A DNA stretch of 10,482 nucleotides from Clostridia bacterium. Its GTDB lineage: Bacteria > Bacillota > DSM-521 > Neomoorellales > Neomoorellaceae. Every line of letters begins with the position of its first letter. Positions within the stretch are counted from its first letter, which is position 1. Below are positions 5,845-10,482 of the stretch, piece by piece. The notes below the pieces were generated by a model that did no database searches, was not told the origin of the DNA, and saw only the letters and a list, made by a program, of their open reading frames with translations. The translations under genes were made by a program, and so were the position numbers. The stretch is taken from the NCBI GenBank assembly GCA_030445875.1, contig JASUSX010000050.1:1-10482 (forward strand), in the 5' to 3' direction.

Positions 5845-6288
5845 GTGCAAGGGGTTCAGCTTTTAGAGCTTCTCAGCCGGGTGCACCGGCGGCTTGTACG
5901 GCGGCTGGCGCCGCTCTTTCAGGCCGAGGGGCTTTCGGGGACGGAGATGCTCGTCCTCTGGAAGGTGAATAAGCGGGGTTCCGCCAGGGCCACAGAACTG
6001 GCCGCGGATATTGGCATCCCGCCCAGCACCTTTACGGGCGTCTTTGACCGCCTGGTGGCCCGGGGGCTGCTGGAGCGGGTGCCGGACCCGGAGGACCGCC
6101 GCGGCGTCCTGGTGCGGGGTACGCCGGCGTTAAAGGAATTCATCAGTCGCTTTACAGCAGCGGTGGAAAACGAGCTGCGGGGGGTCTTTAAGGCCCTGCC
6201 GGAGGACTGCAGCCGGCGCCTGGTGACTGACCTGCAGTTTATCCAGGAATACCTGGACCGGGAAGAAGGTGAAGACCATGGCCGGTAA
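5845..6288 (+). CDS. MarR-family transcriptional regulator of the efflux operon
   Basis: This 147-residue protein is a typical single-domain MarR repressor, a dimer that releases DNA on binding a phenolic or lipophilic ligand. It has a helical N-terminus, a recognition region around ATELAADIGIPPSTFTGVFD (about 49-68) and the wing with GLLERVPDPEDRRGVLV (about 74-90), holding the conserved Asp-Arg-Arg of the family. A long C-terminal helix follows. I choose GTG 5845 because AGGTGG (5834-5839) is five bases upstream; GTG 5836 would add three residues but overlaps that site. The gene ends 11 bases inside the start of the pump gene, so the two are translationally coupled. It most likely represses this operon from the sites at 5768-5828. 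Confidence 0.92.
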   Translation: MQGVQLLELLSRVHRRLVRRLAPLFQAEGLSGTEMLVLWKVNKRGSARATELAADIGIPPSTFTGVFDRLVARGLLERVPDPEDRRGVLVRGTPALKEFISRFTAAVENELRGVFKALPEDCSRRLVTDLQFIQEYLDREEGEDHGR

Positions 6289-8074
6289 GAGGCCGGACCG
6301 CCGGGACGAGCAGGCTCGGGTGGTCCCTCCTGGCGTTGGACCGGGAGAAACCCCTGTTGCGGGGAGTGATGCCGGTACCAACGGGGGCCAAACTCTGACT
6401 ACCGGGAAGGAGGGATTGGCTCTAGCTGGTTCGCCGGGACAAGGGGCCGGGCCTGCCCCGGGCGGGGCCGGAACATCATCGGCCGGACAGGCAGGGTCGC
6501 CTGGTGGCGGCGGCACAGCGGCCTCGGGTGTTCCCTGGATGCTGACGGTCCTGGTAGCCCTCATCGGCGCCTTTATGTCCATCCTGGACTCCAGCATCGT
6601 CAACGTGGCCATCCCGACCATCATGCATGTCTTCAACACCGATACCGGTACCGTGCAGTGGGTGGTCACCATTTACATGCTGGCCCTGGGGGTAATCGTG
6701 CCGTTGAGCGGCTGGCTGGGCGACAGGCTGGGCTTTAAGCGCCTGTACATGCTGGCCCTGGTTGTCTTTACCTTTGGTTCCCTCCTCTGCACCCTGAGCT
6801 GGGATGTGAACTCCCTCATCGCCGCCCGGGTGGTCCAGGCCCTGGGGGGCGGTATGATCATGCCCACCACCATGGCCATGGTTACCCGTATCGTCCCCCG
6901 CGAGCGTTTCGGCAGCGCTATGGGGGTCTTTGGCATCGCCCTGCTGGTGGCTCCGGCCATTGGGCCCACCCTGGGAGGTTACCTGGTGGAGTATGTGGAC
7001 TGGCGCTGGATTTTTACCATTAACCTGCCCATCGGTATCCTGGGCGTGCTCCTGTCCCTCTTTGTTTTGCCGGAATTCCCGCCCGTAGAGGCGGGCAGCC
7101 TGGACATCGGCGGGGCCGTTACTTCCGCCGTGGGGCTTTTCAGCCTGCTCCTGGCCCTGACTAAAGGCGGGGAATGGGGCTGGACAGCGGAACCGACCGT
7201 CCTTCTTTTTTATACCAGCGCGGTTGCCCTGGGCCTGTTTGTCTACCTGGAATTGACCTGTGCCAACCCCCTGCTGGAGCTGCGGGTCTTCCGTTACCCG
7301 ACCTTCACCCTGGCCAATGTGATGGTGGTGGTGACGACCATTGGGCTTTTTGCCGGCATCTTTTATATCCCCCTCTTCCTGCAGACCATCCGCGGCCTGG
7401 GAGCCATGGAAACTGGGCTTTTAATGATGCCCGGCGCCCTGGCCTCGGGTCTCATGATGCCCCTCACCGGCCGCCTTTACGACCGCATCGGCCCCAGATT
7501 CATGGCCGTGACCGGGCTGCTGTTCCTGGCTTATACCACCTACCTTTTCCACCATATTGATATCGTCACCCCCACCTCGGCCATTGTTACCTGGGTGCTG
7601 TTGCGCGGCCTGGGCATGTCCTTCGCCTCCATGCCGGCCCAGACGGCGGCCATGGCAGTCATCCCTACCGAGCTGGTGGGCCGGGCTTCGGCCATGACCA
7701 ATATCATCAACCGGGTTTCGGGGTCCTTCGGTATCGCTATCCTGACATCGATCCTGAATAACCGCACGGCCCTGCATACTATGCAGATGACCAGCCAGGT
7801 GACGCCTACCAACCCGGCGGTGAGCGCCTTTTTCCAGCAGGTGGGGGCCTTCCTGGGCGGTGGGACGACAGCAGCCGGAGCCGGGACGGCAGGCCAGGCG
7901 CAGGCCCTGGGGACTATGTACCTCCAGGGGGCGGTGGCCCAGGCGGCCTTTGTCCGGGGTATTGACGATATTTTCCTCATCGCCGCCGGCTTTGCCCTGG
8001 CCGGCGTTATCCCGGCTTTCTTCCTGCAGAAGGGGGCGGGCGGCGCCCGGCCCGGCTTTGGCGGGGGCGAGTGA
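6278..8074 (+). CDS. emrB: EmrB/QacA-type DHA2 drug:proton antiporter with long N-terminal extension
   Basis: This 598-residue, 14-TM major-facilitator pump would export lipophilic drugs in exchange for protons. Family marks: the TM1 motif LDSSIVNVAIP; motif A GWLGDRLGFKR (about 144-155); motif C ALLVAPAIGPTLGGYL (about 221-236) followed by DWRWIFTINLPIG, typical of DHA2 proteins. The first roughly 84 residues are unusual: a hydrophilic stretch rich in Gly, Ala, Pro, Ser and Thr with no family counterpart, preceding TM1 near residue 88. ATG 6278 is used because GAAGGTG is six bases upstream; GTG 6269 would add three residues, and ATG 6539 would remove the extension but has a poor ribosome site. 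It is coupled to marR and pairs with the EmrA-like gene downstream. Confidence 0.93.
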   Translation: MAGKRPDRRDEQARVVPPGVGPGETPVAGSDAGTNGGQTLTTGKEGLALAGSPGQGAGPAPGGAGTSSAGQAGSPGGGGTAASGVPWMLTVLVALIGAFMSILDSSIVNVAIPTIMHVFNTDTGTVQWVVTIYMLALGVIVPLSGWLGDRLGFKRLYMLALVVFTFGSLLCTLSWDVNSLIAARVVQALGGGMIMPTTMAMVTRIVPRERFGSAMGVFGIALLVAPAIGPTLGGYLVEYVDWRWIFTINLPIGILGVLLSLFVLPEFPPVEAGSLDIGGAVTSAVGLFSLLLALTKGGEWGWTAEPTVLLFYTSAVALGLFVYLELTCANPLLELRVFRYPTFTLANVMVVVTTIGLFAGIFYIPLFLQTIRGLGAMETGLLMMPGALASGLMMPLTGRLYDRIGPRFMAVTGLLFLAYTTYLFHHIDIVTPTSAIVTWVLLRGLGMSFASMPAQTAAMAVIPTELVGRASAMTNIINRVSGSFGIAILTSILNNRTALHTMQMTSQVTPTNPAVSAFFQQVGAFLGGGTTAAGAGTAGQAQALGTMYLQGAVAQAAFVRGIDDIFLIAAGFALAGVIPAFFLQKGAGGARPGFGGGE

Positions 8075-8217
8075 GCCTATCCTGGTGGCAAGCCGCCACC
8101 AGCGAACGGGGGAAACGAGAGGTGCGGCAGACTTTAATCAGGAACTGGCTTCAGCCGGTTCCGACAAGTCTCCCGCCTCTCACCTCCCACTTCCCACATC
8201 TATTATCGAGGGAGTGT
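8075..8217 (+). other. Structured intercistronic leader before the emrA-like gene
   Basis: Two strong hairpins occur: CTGGTGGC (8082-8089) with GCCACCAG (8095-8102), and GGAACTGGC (8141-8149) with GCCGGTTCC (8154-8162) around a TTCA loop. They are followed by a pyrimidine tract (8169-8200) whose CTCCC segments (8170-8174, 8184-8188) can pair with the GGGAG of the emrA ribosome site (8210-8214). No T-run follows, so a role in RNA processing or translational control is more likely than termination. Confidence 0.5.
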
Positions 8218-8919
8218 TTGCAATTGCGCAGGCGCTATGTTGTTATTCTAGTGCTGGTCCTGGCCCTGGCCGGGGCCGGGGGCATCGCTTTCTATTATCA
8301 TTACCAGGGAGTAAATTTTGCCAGCACCGATGACGCCCGGGTAGCGGCGGACATGGTGACGGTCAGCCCGGAGATTCCCGGCAAGCTGCTGGAATGGCTG
8401 GTCCAGGAGGGTGACCTGGTCAAAGCCGGCCAGGTCCTGGGCCGGCAGGACCTGGGCTCGGCCCTGACTTCCGGCACCGTGAACCCCCAAGCCATGGGGG
8501 CGGCAGCCGGCGTTATGGCCCAGAAGGCTGAGATTAAGGCCCCTATCGACGGCCAGGTCATCCAGTCTAAAGCCGTGGCCGGCGAGATGGCTGCGCCGGG
8601 TATGCCCCTGGCTATCATTGCCGATACCGGCCATGCCTATATCAGCGCCAACATTAAAGAAACAGTTATCGGCAAGGTGCGGCCCGGCCAGGTGGTGGAC
8701 GTGCAAATTGACGCCTACCCCGGCCGCACCTTCAGCGGCCGGGTGGCCGGTATCGGCCGGGCGACGACCTCGGTCTTTTCCCTGTTGCCGGCCCAGAACG
8801 CCAGCGGCAACTTCACCAAAGTGACCCAGGTGATCCCGGTGAAGATCCAGCTGCTGGATGCGGGCGATGTCAAGTTGATGCCGGGGATGAACGCCACGGT
8901 GCGGGTGCATATTAAGTAA
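8218..8919 (+). CDS. emrA: Short EmrA-like adaptor lacking the coiled-coil hairpin
   Basis: A single membrane segment (about residues 7-24) is followed by STDDARVAADMVTVSPEIPG, the first lipoyl half, then the second half (IKAPIDGQVIQSKAVAGEMA), the NIKETVIGKVRPGQ strand set, and the EmrA hallmark SVFSLLPAQNASGNF. Where E. coli EmrA has a hairpin of over 100 residues, this protein has only about 25 (around GSALTSGTVNPQ). It should partner the EmrB pump just upstream. The start is a TTG: GAGGGAG (8208-8214) lies three bases before TTG 8218 and nine before an in-frame TTG 8224, so either is possible (233 or 231 residues). A GTG at 8071, overlapping the pump stop, stays open in frame, but the added 49 residues coincide with the hairpins and look non-coding. 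Confidence 0.85.
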   Translation: MQLRRRYVVILVLVLALAGAGGIAFYYHYQGVNFASTDDARVAADMVTVSPEIPGKLLEWLVQEGDLVKAGQVLGRQDLGSALTSGTVNPQAMGAAAGVMAQKAEIKAPIDGQVIQSKAVAGEMAAPGMPLAIIADTGHAYISANIKETVIGKVRPGQVVDVQIDAYPGRTFSGRVAGIGRATTSVFSLLPAQNASGNFTKVTQVIPVKIQLLDAGDVKLMPGMNATVRVHIK

Positions 8920-8941
8920 AGGATAACTTATCGCCGACCAC

Positions 8942-8976
8942 GGTACCCCCTGGCCCAGGGAGGTACCTGGGGCCAG
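8942..8976 (+). promoter_or_regulatory. Two mutually exclusive hairpins before the lipoprotein adaptor gene
   Basis: Structure A pairs GGTACC-CCCTG (8942-8952) with CAGGG-A-GGTACC (8956-8967), 11 base pairs with one bulged A. Structure B pairs CTGGCCC (8950-8956) with GGGCCAG (8970-8976). They share bases and cannot coexist. A T-run occurs only later (8984-8988). A switch controlling the next gene is possible but unproven. Confidence 0.45.
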
Positions 8977-9004
8977 ATAGAAGTTTTTAGCGGGAGGAAT
9001 AGCG

Positions 9005-10216
9005 ATGTGCACATGGGGGAAAAGGGCGCTAGCCCTTTTGCTGGCAGGTTACCTGGCCCTGGGCGCCACCGGTTGCGGCGCCCGGGCCGGGGCCAGCGAC
9101 CAGGTGAGTGTTAAGGTAGCGGCTGCCAGTAAGGGTAAGGTGGCGGCAACGATAGAGGTAACCGGTGCCCTGGTGCCGGCCCGGACGGCCAATGTGGTCA
9201 GCAAGCTGGCGGGGCAGGTAAGGGCAGTACATGCCGATGTCGGCGACCGGGTGCAGGCCGGCCAGCTCCTGGTGGAGATTGATACCAAAGAACTCCAGGC
9301 CCAGCTCCAGCAGGCTGAGGCCGCCGTCCGGGGCGTGCAGGACCAGGCGGAGCAGGCCCGGATCGGCATGGAGACGGCGCAAGTAGGCATCTCCAATGCG
9401 AAAGCCGGCTTGGACGCGGCCCAGAAATACTACGACCGCATCAAGGCCCTGGCGGACGCCGGGGCGGCTTCCCAGAGCCAGCTGGATGACGCCCAGACTA
9501 AACTGGAACAGGCTAAGAATGGTTACACAGCGGCCAGCAAGCAGTACGAGGCAGCTAAAAAGCAGTACGAGATAGCCGCGGGGTCAGGCCTGGCCCAGGC
9601 CGAAGCAGCGGTCAATACCATAAAGGTCAACATGAGCAACGCCAGCGTAACCAGTCCCATCAGCGGCCTTGTCACCAATCGCAACATAAATCCCGGCGAG
9701 ATGGCCGCGCCGACCAGCCCCCTGCCCCTGCTGGCCATCGCCGACACCTCCACCCTGAAGCTCCAAGGCACGGTGGGCCAGGAGGTAGTCCCTCTACTGG
9801 CTACCGGGCAAAAGGTGACGGTGACCCTGGACGCCCTGCCGGGCCGGGAGTTATCCGGTACGGTGACCCTGGTGGGCCCCCTGGCGGCGGCCACGGGCCA
9901 GCGCTTCCCGGTGGAGATCAGCCTGTCTAACCCCGGCGACCTCAAGGCCGGCATGACGGCCCGGGCAGTCTTTAAGCTTACCGGCCCGGAGGGGGTCGTC
10001 ATCCCGGCGGCGGCCGTCAGGACGGACAACGGCCAGGATTACGTCTTTGTAGTGCGGGACGGCGTGGCGACGAGGCGGCCGGTGACCCTGGGGCTAAAGA
10101 ACGACGAGCAGGTAACAGTACTAAAGGGCCTGGAAAACGGTGAACAGGTAGCTGTCACCAACGCGGCCGTGCTCCAGGACAAAATGGCGGTAGCGGTAGA
10201 GCATGTGTCCCCTTGA
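9005..10216 (+). CDS. Lipoprotein RND/MacA-type efflux adaptor with full hairpin
   Basis: The 403-residue product starts with a lipoprotein signal (lipobox ending at C24, in ALGATGCG). It then has a first lipoyl half (VSKLAGQVRAVHADVGDRVQ), a coiled-coil hairpin (about 97-212) with QYEAAKKQYEIA-type heptads, a second lipoyl half (VTSPISGLVTNRNINPGEMA), a beta-barrel (LKLQGTVGQEVV onward, with PGRELSGTVTLVGP) and a membrane-proximal domain beginning VVIPAAAVRTDNGQDYVFVV. This is the full architecture of RND and MacA-type membrane fusion proteins. ATG 9005 follows GGGAGGA at six bases. Second adaptor of the operon; no RND or ABC pump is visible, and a toxin-antitoxin gene begins 44 bases downstream. 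It may serve a pump elsewhere in the genome or stack with the EmrAB system. Confidence 0.92.
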   Translation: MCTWGKRALALLLAGYLALGATGCGARAGASDQVSVKVAAASKGKVAATIEVTGALVPARTANVVSKLAGQVRAVHADVGDRVQAGQLLVEIDTKELQAQLQQAEAAVRGVQDQAEQARIGMETAQVGISNAKAGLDAAQKYYDRIKALADAGAASQSQLDDAQTKLEQAKNGYTAASKQYEAAKKQYEIAAGSGLAQAEAAVNTIKVNMSNASVTSPISGLVTNRNINPGEMAAPTSPLPLLAIADTSTLKLQGTVGQEVVPLLATGQKVTVTLDALPGRELSGTVTLVGPLAAATGQRFPVEISLSNPGDLKAGMTARAVFKLTGPEGVVIPAAAVRTDNGQDYVFVVRDGVATRRPVTLGLKNDEQVTVLKGLENGEQVAVTNAAVLQDKMAVAVEHVSP

Positions 10217-10241
10217 CAACTATTCATTTCAACCTTAAGAT
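10213..10241 (+). promoter_or_regulatory. Promoter of the Phd-type antitoxin gene, overlapping the upstream stop codon
   Basis: A perfect TTGACA (10213-10218) contains the TGA stop of the lipoprotein adaptor and is spaced 17 bases from TAAGAT (10236-10241). Initiation near 10248 would give a leader of only about a dozen bases starting right before the ribosome site AGGTGA (10250-10255). Confidence 0.65.
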
Positions 10242-10256
10242 TAAACTTGAGGTGAA
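10228..10256 (+). promoter_or_regulatory. Hairpin sequestering the antitoxin ribosome site in read-through RNA
   Basis: ACCTTAAG (10232-10239) pairs with CTTGAGGT (10246-10253), one G-T wobble, loop of six. It can extend by three to four pairs past a bulged A. This buries the Shine-Dalgarno AGGTGA. RNA starting at the local promoter would lack the left arm, so only read-through transcripts from the efflux operon could fold this way. Confidence 0.45.
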
Positions 10257-10260
10257 GCTT

Positions 10261-10482
10261 ATGGAAGAAATCCTTGGCGTCGAAGAGGCAAGGCGAAAAT
10301 TGGGCAGGCTGGTTACCCAGGTCGCGCAAAATAGGGAACCGGTCATTATAATCCACAAAGCTAAGGAAAAAGCAGTCTTGCTGAGTTACGATGAATACAA
10401 ACAACTACAAAAGTTATCAGTCGCCAATGCCACTCAAACAGTAAGCCAGGCCTTGAAAAATATCCAGGAAGCGGTAAAAAAA
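10261..10482 (+). CDS. Phd/YefM-family antitoxin, 3' end cut by window edge
   Basis: The visible 74 residues show the family layout. An N-terminal ILGVEEARRKLGRLVTQV helix pair (4-21) would contact DNA. The conserved EPVIIIHKAKEKAVLLSYDEY segment (26-46) corresponds to the usual pattern of a strand, a Gly/Lys turn and a second strand ending S-x-x-E-Y. The reading then runs off the edge through a helical toxin-binding tail (ALKNIQEAVKK). Such antitoxins neutralise a Doc, RelE or YoeB-type toxin normally encoded immediately downstream, here outside the window, and autorepress their operon. ATG 10261 follows TTGAGGTGA at five bases. It starts 44 bases after the efflux operon. Confidence 0.88.
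   Translation, partial: MEEILGVEEARRKLGRLVTQVAQNREPVIIIHKAKEKAVLLSYDEYKQLQKLSVANATQTVSQALKNIQEAVKK

Noticed and set aside
6130..6672. 180-codon minus-strand frame opposite the start of the pump gene
   Set aside because: A shadow of GC-rich coding sequence on the other strand, with Pro/Ala/Thr-rich composition and no motif.
8248..9012. 254-codon minus-strand frame opposite the emrA-like gene
   Set aside because: Long because of high GC on the coding strand; the plus-strand frame has clear EmrA motifs.
1..10482. CRISPR array, insertion sequence, tRNA or rRNA genes
   Set aside because: No regularly spaced repeats, transposase motifs, terminal inverted repeats, or conserved RNA-gene segments were seen on either strand.

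Overview
The window looks like chromosomal DNA from a monoderm, GC-rich Firmicute of the thermophilic clostridial type (Moorella and relatives would fit). This is inference from strong Shine-Dalgarno sites, several TTG/GTG starts, an SLH-domain envelope protein, and the mix of GC-rich core genes with AT-rich toxin-antitoxin-like pairs. No rRNA, tRNA, CRISPR array or insertion sequence was seen.

Layout. (1) 1-952, minus strand: the N-terminal 317 residues of a membrane-anchored HlyD-type efflux adaptor, preceded by an unusual operator of three ACTAAC half-sites. (2) 1310-1779, plus strand: an AT-rich DUF4258/DUF2283 gene pair resembling a toxin-antitoxin module, with an extended -10 promoter. 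(3) 1915-3459, minus: a secreted SLH-domain protein. (4) 3721-4390, plus: a second AT-rich two-gene module, a putative antitoxin plus a TumE-family (DUF6516-like) toxin, with its own promoter and rho-independent terminator. It sits between two envelope genes that face the other way. (5) 4456-5589, minus: a secreted PQQ-like beta-propeller protein. (6) 5761-10216, plus: a drug-efflux operon of a MarR regulator, an EmrB/QacA-type 14-TM DHA2 pump, a short EmrA-like adaptor lacking the coiled-coil hairpin, and a lipoprotein adaptor with a full hairpin. (7) 10261-end, plus: the start of a Phd/YefM-type antitoxin gene, with a promoter overlapping the stop codon of the efflux operon.

How the genes work together. 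The MarR protein probably represses its own operon from sites around the promoter at 5761-5789. EmrB with the short EmrA would form a proton-driven exporter. The second, lipoprotein adaptor belongs to the RND/ABC adaptor family and has no obvious pump of its own in the window. The two adaptor genes are separated from their upstream neighbours by structured intercistronic RNA (two hairpins before emrA, two mutually exclusive hairpins before the lipoprotein gene), which suggests expression of the parts is tuned individually. The SLH and beta-propeller proteins are probably exported envelope components; their exact jobs are unknown.

The most notable points are the paired 14-residue duplications in opposite arms of the first adaptor's hairpin, the two-adaptor operon with a hairpin-less EmrA, and three toxin-antitoxin-like modules within about 9 kb, two complete and one cut by the window end.
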